From the NCBI RefSeq assembly GCF_030519375.1, contig NZ_JAUMKB010000007.1, positions 124,001 through 188,000 of the forward strand: a stretch of DNA of 64,000 nt, written 5' to 3'. Below the pieces are notes generated by a model. That model worked only from the letters and a program-made list of their open reading frames with translations. It searched no databases and had not been told where the DNA came from. The translations under genes and the position numbers were made by a program. The stretch comes from Mucilaginibacter tolerans (lineage in GTDB: Bacteria; Bacteroidota; Bacteroidia; Sphingobacteriales; Sphingobacteriaceae). Positions 36,574 through 45,327 of the stretch are shown piece after piece. Every line of letters begins with the position of its first letter. Position 1 is the stretch's first letter.

Positions 36574-36616
36574 TTTGATTTTGGATTTACGATTTTAGAT
36601 TTAGATAGATTTGTGA
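36573..36616. repeat. Word repeat GATTTTGGATTTACGATTTTAG
   Basis: The words GATTTTGG, GATTTACG and GATTTTAG run in direct succession immediately after the response regulator stop and extend to the start region of the DUF5990 gene. Confidence 0.5.
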
Positions 36617-36620
36617 ATTG

Positions 36621-37052
36621 TTGGAACTGCCTTTGCATATCGTATTGCAATTACCGCCTCCGGGTGTTCACTTCGGCCTGCAAAAAGGTTCGGGAAGCAA
36701 GTATGAGACGGTGCAACTGCAAAAGTCGGGTTCCGGTGATTTGCATTTTGATTTAAATGTCACTATTCGCGGCGACAGGATAAAAGATCAGACACCAAGG
36801 TTCGGCGGACCGTTTGCACAGGGTTCTTATCCAGATAATTTTATTTATATTGATATCGGTACTTACGCCGGGAAGGAAGATATATGGTCGCGGCGGCTTA
36901 AAATTCCTTTATCCGGAATTACCTGGGAAATTGTCGATCAGCTCACTACAGATGCTGATCTGACTTTAGAAACGTATGTACCTGGCACTGCAAAGGATGG
37001 CTCACCAACGTGCGCTACGGTGAAGCCTTTTGCTGGGTGGAAGATTGTGTGA
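36621..37052 (+). CDS. DUF5990 family protein (TTG start)
   Basis: The frame (about 143 residues, ending A-G-W-K-I-V) matches DUF5990, small soluble beta-rich proteins of unknown role. No ATG or GTG is available between the upstream in-frame TAG and the conserved beginning (E-L-P-L-H-I-V-L-Q). The start must be TTG, at 36618 or 36621; I chose 36621, which fits M-E-L-P-L starts of relatives from memory. The word-repeat element abuts this start, which may have replaced the original one. Confidence 0.75.
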   Translation: MELPLHIVLQLPPPGVHFGLQKGSGSKYETVQLQKSGSGDLHFDLNVTIRGDRIKDQTPRFGGPFAQGSYPDNFIYIDIGTYAGKEDIWSRRLKIPLSGITWEIVDQLTTDADLTLETYVPGTAKDGSPTCATVKPFAGWKIV

Positions 37053-37093
37053 AGTCAAAAGTCGAAGGTCAGAACAATTTGTGCAAGAGTGCC

Positions 37094-37720
37094 TCAGTGT
37101 GACAGCTTTTGATAAGCCGTGGACAAAATAAACTCACCGAAAAATGATTTTTGGTCGATGGGCTCGTATTGATACCCCTCAAATTGCTTTTCAATTTTGG
37201 GCAACTTCTTGGCTTCGATGCCACAAATCAACCTAAAAAAGACAATCATCGATTTGAGCAGGAACGAGTGCCACCATTTATCTGTCGGCCTGAAATCGGT
37301 ATTGAGCCAGATGCCGCCGGATTTTAACCTATTATGGCTATGTGCAAACACCTTTTGCAATGTTTCTTCAGTGAAATTATCAAACAGAAACGGCGTTAAT
37401 AACACATCATAAAGTCGATCTCCATCTAAGTTCTCAACCGGTTTGTTGATAAAGATTACTTTGTTACTTCCTGTATTTCGTTTCTTGGACAGACTTATCA
37501 TGTTGGGCGAAACCTCTGCATAAGTTATGGTCAATCCCGAAGGGCGCACTTTGGCTATCTCTTCCAGTATCCATCCTGTGCCGCCGCCTGCAATTAAAAT
37601 ATTTGAATTTGCAGGGATATGTTTTAACAGGTAAACCTGTGACCGCACCAATGCTTTGCCATAAACCAGTCGCGAAAGATGGTCATAAAACCAGGCAGAA
37701 TTGTCATAATTGGCGGCCAT
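37094..37720 (-). CDS. Class I SAM-dependent methyltransferase
   Basis: The 208-residue cytosolic protein shows the methyltransferase motif I as I-L-I-A-G-G-G-T-G-W-I-L. An acidic residue follows in T-Y-A-E-V-S-P, and a strand carries D-V-L-L-T-P-F-L-F-D-N-F. The Ile and Trp-rich C-terminus is typical of small-molecule or quinone-type methyltransferases, but the substrate is unknown. It lies 7 nt downstream of the UbiA-like gene on the same strand, so co-transcription is likely. Confidence 0.88.
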   Translation of the reverse strand: MAANYDNSAWFYDHLSRLVYGKALVRSQVYLLKHIPANSNILIAGGGTGWILEEIAKVRPSGLTITYAEVSPNMISLSKKRNTGSNKVIFINKPVENLDGDRLYDVLLTPFLFDNFTEETLQKVFAHSHNRLKSGGIWLNTDFRPTDKWWHSFLLKSMIVFFRLICGIEAKKLPKIEKQFEGYQYEPIDQKSFFGEFILSTAYQKLSH

Positions 37721-37727
37721 AATTTCG

Positions 37728-38618
37728 TTATGAAATTAACCGGCTTACTTGATTAAAAGCAATCACAAAGAGATATTGTAGTATTAGTACCCCATCCATA
37801 TAAAAGAAGTAGTAATATTCGTTTTTCTCCCATTTTGATTTGAAGATCAGCCAGCCGGTAAGTACGACGCTCAATGTCAGGGCCCAGAAATCGGTAGTGA
37901 AGCCCATATTGCGGAAAAGGAACAACAGAACTAAGTATCCAATTAGCAATACCTGGCAAAAGAGGTAGGCGTTCTTCTCGCCCCAGGCAACGGGGATGGT
38001 TTTAAGGCCCAATTGCTTGTCCTCAAATAGATCTCTGATATCAAATGGAATAGCCAAAGCTGCAATAAACAGGAAACGTTTGGCGATGAGGATAGTAGTA
38101 TCACGCATGGAAATAGTAGCCAGTTGCCCCGCCTGGGCCTCCAGAATAGGTAGCAATACGCAGCTCATGGTCCACACCAGGGTAATCATGACCAGTTTTA
38201 GACCGGGAATATTGCGCAGACTGAATTTCTGTTCGCCAATGGAAAACAGGGGTAGTCCATAGCCAAATGATAATACAGCCAGGAAGATCAATAATATTTT
38301 CGAGCCGGTGGAAATCAGGAAGAATAGTGGAATTAATGATAACATCGACACGATGGTAAGCGTAACCATCAGCCGGTAATGAGAAAAGAACCAGCGAATG
38401 CGCCGATAGGGCGATGCCTCCGGGTTTTTAGGCTTGCTGATGAGTATACAGAAGTTGTAAATACCCAGTGTGGAAGTAAACAATAGCCCTAAAACAGAGT
38501 ATAGGGGTTTTGAATCGATGAGGTGAAAAGTAAGTAGACCCTGCGCTACGGCGCATAATGACATGAATACGTTGCTGAAAAGCACGAAATCAATGACGGG
38601 CTGCAATAGTTTCTTCAT
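37728..38618 (-). CDS. UbiA-like polytopic membrane protein
   Basis: The 296-residue protein has about eight helices. Its second half contains D-I-R-D-L-F-E-D-K-Q-L-G-L-K-T-I-P, matching the second Asp-rich motif of UbiA prenyltransferases. The first motif (N-D-x-x-D) is not evident at the expected place, where it reads Y-N-F-C-I-L-I-S-K-P-K-N. It may be a divergent or non-catalytic member. The neighbouring methyltransferase would fit a quinone-like or isoprenoid modification pathway, but this is only suggestive. Confidence 0.78.
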   Translation of the reverse strand: MKKLLQPVIDFVLFSNVFMSLCAVAQGLLTFHLIDSKPLYSVLGLLFTSTLGIYNFCILISKPKNPEASPYRRIRWFFSHYRLMVTLTIVSMLSLIPLFFLISTGSKILLIFLAVLSFGYGLPLFSIGEQKFSLRNIPGLKLVMITLVWTMSCVLLPILEAQAGQLATISMRDTTILIAKRFLFIAALAIPFDIRDLFEDKQLGLKTIPVAWGEKNAYLFCQVLLIGYLVLLFLFRNMGFTTDFWALTLSVVLTGWLIFKSKWEKNEYYYFFYMDGVLILQYLFVIAFNQVSRLIS

Positions 38619-38645
38619 CGGCAGAATGAGAAAGAAGCGCCGTTA

Positions 38646-39920
38646 TTAAACCTTATTTGATAATGACGGGTCAGCGGCTGCTTTCAGTTCAAATATCGTA
38701 ATCTCCGGCAACATTCCAAGCCTTCCGGGATAACCTAAAAATCCATAGCCCACATTTACATATAATTGCTGTTTGCGTTCGCGGTAAAGCCCGGCCCATT
38801 CTTTATAAATATATTGGATCGGGCTCCATTGAAAAAACTTGGTTTGCACGCCGAACTGCATGCCGTGCGTATGTCCTGCAAACATCACATCAATATCCGG
38901 GTAATCCAATACCTGTGCCCGCCAGTGCGACGGATCGTGCGAGAGCAGCAGTTTTACCGGCAAGTCATTGGTATTTTTTGTAGCCAGGTCCAGCCTGCCC
39001 CGTTTAGGAAAGCGGCTTAATGAGCCCCAGTTTTCTACCCCTAAAATACCAATCTCTTCGCCATTTACTTTCAATCGGCGGTTTTCATTTCGTAGCAGAT
39101 CCCAACCCATGTTTTTGTGGGTATCCAGTATGTCCTGGAAGTTTTTCTGCCAGGCTTGTTCGGTTGGCCAATACGCATAATCACCATAATCATGGTTGCC
39201 TAAAGATGAATAAACCCCCAATGGCGCCTTCACTTTACTGAAAATATCCTGGTAACCACTCATTTCGCTGGTTCGGCTGTTCACCAAATCGCCGGTAAAG
39301 AAAATGAAATCGGGCTTTTCCTTCATCAGCATTTCAACACCACCCGTTACGGCTCTTTTATTATAGAAACTACCGGAATGGATGTCGGATATTTGCCCCA
39401 ACTTAATACCATCAAATGCTTTAGGAAGATTTGGTAAATAAAGCGTACGGTGCTTTACCTGGTAATCATAAACGCCCGAGATAGTTCCATAAACAATACC
39501 TCCCAGTGGAATAGAGCCCGCCAGTAGCCCAGCCTTCATTAGGAACTCCGAGCGCGGAATATCATACGGGCCTGGCTGTCGTAAAGGTTTTTCCTCTTTT
39601 TGGGATTTTTTCCTGAACCAAATAACCAATCTGCGGATATCATCAGTCAATATAAACGGCAGGAACATCATCTTGCCAATGGCCATCAGGAAAAATCCAA
39701 GCAGGAACACTGACCGCACACCAAGGCCCATGTGCCGGAAAATGCTTAAAAATACACCGATAATAAGCCCTGCCGAGATCAGCCAGTACAGCCTGGTAAA
39801 AGTGCGCGACTGGGCAAATTTCCATTTTTTAAGTCCGGCGCGTATACCGCCAATAAGGTAAAAGTCGGCCAGTAAAAAGCCGACGCATATCAAGAGTATA
39901 GAAGGGGCTTGTTGCTCCAT
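38646..39920 (-). CDS. Membrane-anchored metallophosphoesterase (YkuE-like)
   Basis: The 424-residue protein has several N-terminal helices (about 1-100) and a calcineurin-like phosphoesterase domain with I-S-D-I-H-S-G-S, F-T-G-D-L-V-N, S-L-G-N-H-D-Y-G, S-H-D-P-S and F-A-G-H-T-H-G. The domain layout resembles YkuE-type enzymes, some of which hydrolyse UDP-2,3-diacylglucosamine-like lipids or envelope phosphodiesters. It lies 15 nt downstream of the MoxR gene on the same strand. The substrate is unknown. Confidence 0.88.
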   Translation of the reverse strand: MEQQAPSILLICVGFLLADFYLIGGIRAGLKKWKFAQSRTFTRLYWLISAGLIIGVFLSIFRHMGLGVRSVFLLGFFLMAIGKMMFLPFILTDDIRRLVIWFRKKSQKEEKPLRQPGPYDIPRSEFLMKAGLLAGSIPLGGIVYGTISGVYDYQVKHRTLYLPNLPKAFDGIKLGQISDIHSGSFYNKRAVTGGVEMLMKEKPDFIFFTGDLVNSRTSEMSGYQDIFSKVKAPLGVYSSLGNHDYGDYAYWPTEQAWQKNFQDILDTHKNMGWDLLRNENRRLKVNGEEIGILGVENWGSLSRFPKRGRLDLATKNTNDLPVKLLLSHDPSHWRAQVLDYPDIDVMFAGHTHGMQFGVQTKFFQWSPIQYIYKEWAGLYRERKQQLYVNVGYGFLGYPGRLGMLPEITIFELKAAADPSLSNKV

Positions 39921-39935
39921 TAGATCCGGGGTAAA

Positions 39936-41441
39936 TTAATAACGATCATCATCTAAATCGAGGTCGTCTTCATCGGGTTCAAGGTTGAACAGGCTGTTGA
40001 ACATGTCTGAAAAGGCAAAGCCATTATCAAGAAAGCCTTTGTTGAGCTGAGAAAATTCAGCGAGGCCATGCAGTACGAATTCCATCAGCAATAGTTGCTG
40101 GCTTTCGCTTAGTTTAGGGTGGGTTTTCTTTACAAGATCCTTTAAGCCAGCGACCGAGTTAAGCGACTTCTTGTATTCCGCCAACGGCAGATCATCATTC
40201 AGCAGAATGGTATTGCTGTCGCCGAACCAGTTGATAATTTCCGTATAAGGGTTTGGCGCTTTAGATTTTTTCACCTTTTCCGGATCCGGGAAAAACTGAA
40301 GCATCAGTGTTTTAATAGCTTTGCCGATCATCATATTGGCGACCTTGGCGGGGCCTTCTTGTTCGCCTTCGTATACCAATTCTATCTTACCGGTTATGGC
40401 GGGGATCACACCTAAAAAGTCGGTGATGCGAACAAAAGTAGATGATTCACCATTGATGATCATACGCCTTTCAGCATTACTTACCAGGTTCTCAAAGGCA
40501 GAAATGGTTAAACGTGCAGATACACCCGATTTTTTATCAATGTATTCTGAATTACGTGCTTCAAAAGCAATCTGCTCGATCAGGTCTTTTACCAAGCCAT
40601 CCACCTCAATTGCAGTTTTCTGCTCAGGCGATAGTAAAGCTTCCTGTTGTGTGATCTTGCGCGAAATCTCAACAGAGCGTGGATAATGCGTCAGTATCTG
40701 GCTTTCGATACGGTCTTTCAATGGTGTAACGATAGAGCCGCGATTGGTATAGTCTTCAGGGTTGGCTGTAAATACAAACTGTATATCCAAAGGCAAACGA
40801 AGCTTAAAACCACGTATCTGGATGTCTTTCTCCTGGAGGATATTGAATAATGACACCTGGATACGCGCCTGCAAGTCTGGTAATTCGTTGATGACGAATA
40901 CGCCCCTGTGCGCGCGTGGGATCAGTCCGAAGTGGATTACTCTTTCGTCCGAATAATGCAGCTTCATGGTAGCGGCCTTTATTGGGTCTACATCACCAAT
41001 CAAATCGGCAACAGTAACATCAGGTGTCGCCAGTTTTTCTGTATATCTTTCAGAACGGTGAAGCCAGGCTATTGGGGTAGCATCACCCTTGATATTCAAT
41101 TCGTTGTGTGCATACCATGAGATCGGGTTGAATGGATCATCAAATAATTCAGACCCTTCAATGTATGGCACGTATTCATCCAGAAGGTTCACCATCAGGC
41201 GGGCAATGCGGGTTTTAGCCTGACCACGCAAACCAAGTAATAATATATTGTGGCGCGATAAAATAGCGGTTTGAAGATCAGGTATCACAGTGTCTTCAAA
41301 ACCGATGATGCCCTCAAAGCCACCTTCGCGTTTTTGCAGCTGCAGGATTAGGTTTTGCCTTAATTCATCTTTAACTGTGCGACTTTTGTATCCCGATTTT
41401 TTTAACTCGCCTAAAGTTTTTATATCTGTTATTTTAGTCAT
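39936..41441 (-). CDS. MoxR/ChlI-type AAA ATPase
   Basis: The 501-residue protein is an AAA ATPase of the MoxR/magnesium-chelatase I clade. Walker A is G70-L-R-G-Q-A-K76-T77, Walker B-like V-F-V-I-N-E-L-P-D follows, with the sensor-1 segment F-V-F-T-A-N-P-E-D-Y. It ends in an acidic tail (P-D-E-D-D-L-D-L-D-D-D). Such ATPases act with VWA partners as chaperones that load metals or remodel complexes. The partner VWA gene is directly upstream on the same strand, separated by a word-repeat element. Confidence 0.9.
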   Translation of the reverse strand: MTKITDIKTLGELKKSGYKSRTVKDELRQNLILQLQKREGGFEGIIGFEDTVIPDLQTAILSRHNILLLGLRGQAKTRIARLMVNLLDEYVPYIEGSELFDDPFNPISWYAHNELNIKGDATPIAWLHRSERYTEKLATPDVTVADLIGDVDPIKAATMKLHYSDERVIHFGLIPRAHRGVFVINELPDLQARIQVSLFNILQEKDIQIRGFKLRLPLDIQFVFTANPEDYTNRGSIVTPLKDRIESQILTHYPRSVEISRKITQQEALLSPEQKTAIEVDGLVKDLIEQIAFEARNSEYIDKKSGVSARLTISAFENLVSNAERRMIINGESSTFVRITDFLGVIPAITGKIELVYEGEQEGPAKVANMMIGKAIKTLMLQFFPDPEKVKKSKAPNPYTEIINWFGDSNTILLNDDLPLAEYKKSLNSVAGLKDLVKKTHPKLSESQQLLLMEFVLHGLAEFSQLNKGFLDNGFAFSDMFNSLFNLEPDEDDLDLDDDRY

Positions 41442-41451
41442 TTGTCTTTGT

Positions 41452-41540
41452 TAGTCCGAAGGTCGGGTAGACCGCAAGTCCGGAAGTTCTTTGTCAAAAA
41501 TTATATAATGTGTAGTCGTCTTTCGGACTTTCGGCTCATC
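41452..41540. repeat. Inverted word repeat AGTCCGAAGG / TTTCGGACTTTCGG
   Basis: AGTCCGAAGGTCGGG and AAGTCCGGAAG on the left meet GTCTTTCGGACTTTCGGC on the right. It is the same word family as the element at 29846-29942 and occupies the whole gap between the VWA and MoxR genes. Confidence 0.75.
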
Positions 41541-42633
41541 TAACGGTTCTTCTCCGGTTACGGATATAGTCCTCAAAAATATATTCACCCAAACCAGTTA
41601 GCGAACTGTAAAAAGCTTTGCCGCCATTGGTCTCGGTAAATTTACGTACAAACTGTTGCAGATAAGGGTCACGTGCAATCATAAACGTGGTTATCGGTAT
41701 TTTCAGTCTCTTGCATTGCGCTGCCATATTCAGCGTTTTGTTTACCACCTTGCGGTCGAGCCCGATGCTGTTTTTATAATAACGGTTACCTTCTTTCAGG
41801 CAGGTGGGCTTACCATCAGTGATCATAAATATCTGCTTGTTATGTGTTTTACGACGGCGAAGCAGGTCAGTCGCCAGTTCAAGCCCGGCATAAGTATTGG
41901 TATGATAGGGCCCAACCTGTAAATAAGGCAAATCTTTCAACGTAATCGGCCAGGCATCATTGCCAAATACTACAATGTCCAAAGTATCCTTAGGGTATTT
42001 TGTCCTGATCAATTCGGCCAAAGCCATGGCTACTTTTTTAGCGGGGGTGATCCGGTCCTCGCCATACAATATCATGGAATGTGAGATGTCGATCATCAGC
42101 ACAGTAGAGGTAAGCGTTTTATAGTCCATTTCCTCCACTTCCAGGTCGCGCTCGGTCATGGTGAAATCGCCGATTCCGTGGTTGATCTGCGCATTATGGA
42201 TTGACTGCGTCATGTCGATTTGGTCCAGGCTATCGCCAAACTCATATTCACGGCGCTCGGCATTCTTTTCATCACCCTGGCCCGATTGCGGCGAACGGTG
42301 ATTGCCTTTTCCCGATTTCTTCAGTTTTCCGAAAATTTCTTCCAAAGCTGATTGCCGGATGCTCTGTTCGGTTTTCCCCGTTATACGAAATTCACCGCTG
42401 CCTTTATCTTCGTCTAAGTAACCTTTTTGCTTTAGTTCATCAATAAAATCACCCATGCCATACTCGTCATTGGTGACGTTATATTGTTTGTCCAGTTCAT
42501 TCATCCAGGCCAAAGCCTCGCCCGCATCGCCGGCCGTATAGTTAAGCAACTCGAGGAAAAGCTTTAATAATTCGTCAAATCCGCCCTGGGGGATTTGCCT
42601 GGGTGTGAACTTGGAAAATCCGTAGCCACGCAT
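41536..42633 (-). CDS. VWA-domain protein paired with the MoxR ATPase
   Basis: The 365-residue protein has an N-terminal helical region, a low-complexity charged linker (about 105-130) and a von Willebrand A domain with the metal-ion adhesion motif D182-I-S-H-S186 and a later T-D-G-K-P-T. The ATPase and VWA pair is a common modular chaperone arrangement, distantly related to the magnesium-chelatase I/D pair. Since no chlorophyll pathway is expected here, it likely acts on another enzyme or complex. The target is unknown. Confidence 0.9.
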   Translation of the reverse strand: MRGYGFSKFTPRQIPQGGFDELLKLFLELLNYTAGDAGEALAWMNELDKQYNVTNDEYGMGDFIDELKQKGYLDEDKGSGEFRITGKTEQSIRQSALEEIFGKLKKSGKGNHRSPQSGQGDEKNAERREYEFGDSLDQIDMTQSIHNAQINHGIGDFTMTERDLEVEEMDYKTLTSTVLMIDISHSMILYGEDRITPAKKVAMALAELIRTKYPKDTLDIVVFGNDAWPITLKDLPYLQVGPYHTNTYAGLELATDLLRRRKTHNKQIFMITDGKPTCLKEGNRYYKNSIGLDRKVVNKTLNMAAQCKRLKIPITTFMIARDPYLQQFVRKFTETNGGKAFYSSLTGLGEYIFEDYIRNRRRTVR

Positions 42634-42732
42634 ACATTGTCCTTTCGAATATAAAATAACGGATTAATTCTGTTAAAAGTTTAGAGATTGACCCGGTAAT
42701 GCTAAAATGTTAGGGAAGGATGACAATAGGAG

Positions 42733-42811
42733 GAGTTATCAGTTATTGGTGACCGGTTATCAGGTCCGCAGCATTCGACTAATCGCTGATAACTGGTTAA
42801 CTGATCACTTC
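42733..42811. repeat. Inverted word repeat GTTATCAG / CTGATAAC
   Basis: AGTTATCAGTTATTGG and GGTTATCAGG lie on the left, CTGATAACTGGTTAACTGATCACTT on the right, giving hairpin arms of about 9 bp. It ends in the stop region of the sugar kinase gene and shares the word GTTAACTGAT with 6304-6342. Confidence 0.6.
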
Positions 42812-43683
42812 AATCCCAGCAACTTCTTAATCTGATCATCATACGGTGGATTGGCTCCGCGTTTGCTGGCTACGAACGAGCCGACTGAGCATGCTTTATC
42901 CACCAGTTGTTGCATAGGTTCATTTTTTAGCAGTCCGGCCACAAAAGTGGCAAGAAAGGAGTCACCTGCGCCAACTGTATCGCCTACTTGTATAGGGCAA
43001 CCCGGACTTTCATAAAATTCATGGTCGTGCCAAACGATAGCGCCGTGTTCACCTCGTGTAACACAAATAGTTTTAGGATGATATTTTGAGCGGAATTCCT
43101 CGATCTTCTCGCGCAGGTTGCCATTGCTGCCGCCTATCAATAAGCTGGCTTCTTCTTCGTTCATTTTTACCACATCCGCTTTGGCAGTGAGGTTTTCAAT
43201 AGTCGATAGTGTATAATGGGGCGCTCTTAGATTGACGTCGAATATTTTTAAAGCTGTGGTTTCGTCCAGCAGGTTTAACAATGTATCACGGGTAACCTCG
43301 CTACGGCAGGCCAAACTTCCAAAAACAACTGCCGAAGCATGTACAGCGGCGTGTTCCAAAAAAGAGCTTAACTCAATATCGTCCCACGATACCGGTTGCG
43401 GAATGATATAAGTAGCATGCTGATTTTCGTCAAGTTCGACCGTTACCTCGCATGTTGGATACCTATCATCACGTTGGATCAGATTCTCGGCGAATAGATC
43501 ATTCTGCTTCAAAAATTCGATGAGTTCATCGCCAGATCTATCACTGCCTACTCTACTGGCAAAGCCAACATCAACCTGTTGCTGTTTTAGGTGCATGGCG
43601 ACATTCATCGGTGCGCCGCCGGCTTTTTTGCCGTCCTCAAAAGTATCCCAAAGGATCTCGCCAAAGCATAAAACAGTATTCAT
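42805..43683 (-). CDS. PfkB-family carbohydrate kinase (fructokinase-like)
   Basis: The product (about 292 residues from M-N-T-V-L-C-F-G-E-I-L) fits fructokinase-like PfkB sugar kinases, which transfer the ATP phosphate to a sugar. Signatures are G-G-A-P-M-N-V-A near residue 25 and the C-terminal D-T-V-G-A-G-D-S-F with the catalytic Asp. I chose the ATG at 43683 over 43704 because the family begins at M-N-T-V or M-P-M-N. The exact sugar is not readable from sequence. Confidence 0.92.
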   Translation of the reverse strand: MNTVLCFGEILWDTFEDGKKAGGAPMNVAMHLKQQQVDVGFASRVGSDRSGDELIEFLKQNDLFAENLIQRDDRYPTCEVTVELDENQHATYIIPQPVSWDDIELSSFLEHAAVHASAVVFGSLACRSEVTRDTLLNLLDETTALKIFDVNLRAPHYTLSTIENLTAKADVVKMNEEEASLLIGGSNGNLREKIEEFRSKYHPKTICVTRGEHGAIVWHDHEFYESPGCPIQVGDTVGAGDSFLATFVAGLLKNEPMQQLVDKACSVGSFVASKRGANPPYDDQIKKLLGLK

Positions 43684-43743
43684 AGGCATCAGGGTATACC
43701 ACAAAGCTAAAAGCTTTTTGTTTCAATTTGTTTATTTTCGGTT

Positions 43744-44163
43744 ATGAAAACAATAATAACCTTTTTTGGCCTGCTTTTGTGCTCGTATTCATTATTTGCA
43801 CAAGATAAAGAGGCCGTTGCTAAAGTATTGGAAGATCAGCGCCAGGCCTGGAACCGCGGCGATATCGATGGTTTTATGCACGGCTACTGGAAATCGGATT
43901 CCCTCGTTTTTGTAGGTAAAGATGCCCCGGTATATGGCTGGCAAAAAACGATAGAGCGTTATAAAAGAGGCTACCCGGATAAAGCCGCGATGGGTGAACT
44001 TACTTTTAATATTATACAGGTAAAAATATTAGACAACGATAACGCCTTTGTTTTAGGGCGATGGCGCTTAAAACGCGAAAAAGATACGCCGGGTGGTTAC
44101 TTCACACTTTGGTTCAGAAAGATTGGAGGTGAATGGAAAATAGTTTGTGATCATACTTCTTGA
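43744..44163 (+). CDS. Secreted SnoaL/DUF4440-like protein
   Basis: The 139-residue protein has a signal peptide (T-F-F-G-L-L... L-F-A-Q) and an NTF2-like cone fold with R-Q-A-W-N-R-G-D-I-D-G-F and G-R-W-R-L-K-R. It is periplasmic or lipidated. DUF4440 proteins bind small ligands or support neighbouring enzymes; no partner is clear here. Confidence 0.85.
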   Translation: MKTIITFFGLLLCSYSLFAQDKEAVAKVLEDQRQAWNRGDIDGFMHGYWKSDSLVFVGKDAPVYGWQKTIERYKRGYPDKAAMGELTFNIIQVKILDNDNAFVLGRWRLKREKDTPGGYFTLWFRKIGGEWKIVCDHTS

Positions 44164-44240
44164 GATTTGAGACAGTACGTAACTATTGGCATCCATTGGC
44201 TGAGTGACGCAATGATACTCAAGATATTTCGTCTTCGTGT

Positions 44241-45053
44241 TTATTTGACGGCTTGAGCTGTAGGCAATTGTTGTTGAAACTGCGCAGTCTTCAGCGTTTT
44301 TTCTTTCAGGAAATCAGACAACTGTTCAATATGATCGGTATTAATAAAAGCTATTCCCATCTTGATGAATTCTTCCCAGGCAACTACCGTATCGGGGCAT
44401 CCCCAAAAACGGAAGGGCTTGTTCAGTCTCCCAGCTTCCGCAACTACCTGCTGAAGTTTTTTCTGTTCTTGCGGGGTTAATATGGAGTAGCCGTTCCATT
44501 GCGAGTATTGGCTAAAGTCAACACTGATAATTGCTATTTTTCGCAATGCTGCTTTGCTATAGTGTTCGTCCGGACGGCCGTCAAAAAATATATATGATGG
44601 ATATTTGCTGTAGTCTTCTTCTATTGGCCTGTTACCTGTGATAACAAGTTTGATATTAGCGTTGGACGTTATGGCCGGGTATTTTTTTAAAAGATCGATT
44701 AATGCCTTAAGTGTGCTATAAGCCTCAGTTTTACAGTCGATAAGCAGTTGTAGTTTTTGATTTTGTCCTGGATAAATAAGGCCATTATTCTTTTTAAGAA
44801 TAGAATCAACAGGGTGCAGATAAAGTTTGCCAAGCGTTCGTTCTGGCTCTAGTTCTTTCTCTGTATGAGCCACCAAAAGCCGTCCGTTTATTAAAAAGAT
44901 ATCTTCTTCAATGGATTCGAATTGATACCGGTATGCTGTATAAAACGGAAATGGTTGCTCGTAGTCGTTGTGTGAATGCCTGGCGGGCACCTGGCCTTGT
45001 AGCCCAGTCAATGTAACTAGTACCAATAAAATACCGGATAAAATAATTTTCAT
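44241..45053 (-). CDS. PI-PLC/GDPD-like secreted phosphodiesterase
   Basis: The product (about 270 residues from the ATG at 45053) has a signal peptide and a TIM-barrel phosphodiesterase signature. H-S-H-N-D-Y-E-Q opens the mature part, followed by S-I-E-E-D-I-F and L-L-V-A-H-T-E-K-E. This fits the phosphatidylinositol-specific phospholipase C/glycerophosphodiester phosphodiesterase superfamily. The lipid substrate is uncertain. I moved the start in from the longest ORF to the signal peptide. Confidence 0.85.
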   Translation of the reverse strand: MKIILSGILLVLVTLTGLQGQVPARHSHNDYEQPFPFYTAYRYQFESIEEDIFLINGRLLVAHTEKELEPERTLGKLYLHPVDSILKKNNGLIYPGQNQKLQLLIDCKTEAYSTLKALIDLLKKYPAITSNANIKLVITGNRPIEEDYSKYPSYIFFDGRPDEHYSKAALRKIAIISVDFSQYSQWNGYSILTPQEQKKLQQVVAEAGRLNKPFRFWGCPDTVVAWEEFIKMGIAFINTDHIEQLSDFLKEKTLKTAQFQQQLPTAQAVK

Positions 45054-45327
45054 ATACAATCGCTGATAAATTTCTCTCAACGCGCCTGCTTAAGATTGCA
45101 AAATTAGGTTTTAATTTTTTTTCGTAACGCATGGTATTGTTATCTGTTTATTATTTCATTTTTAACTGGATTTTAATTGTTTCTATGCAATACGCTCTAC
45201 TGTAAGCAGAGGTCGTTATCTGTATATTATGTTATTGTTACTTATTATTTCGCTCCCATTTTTATCGATAAACTCGTACTATTTTCGCCGCCATAATTAA
45301 TGCGAAAACAATATATTAACTCACAGT

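Noticed and set aside
39936..42633. MoxR/VWA pair as magnesium chelatase of chlorophyll synthesis
   Set aside because: No other tetrapyrrole-to-chlorophyll gene is present and the lineage is not photosynthetic.
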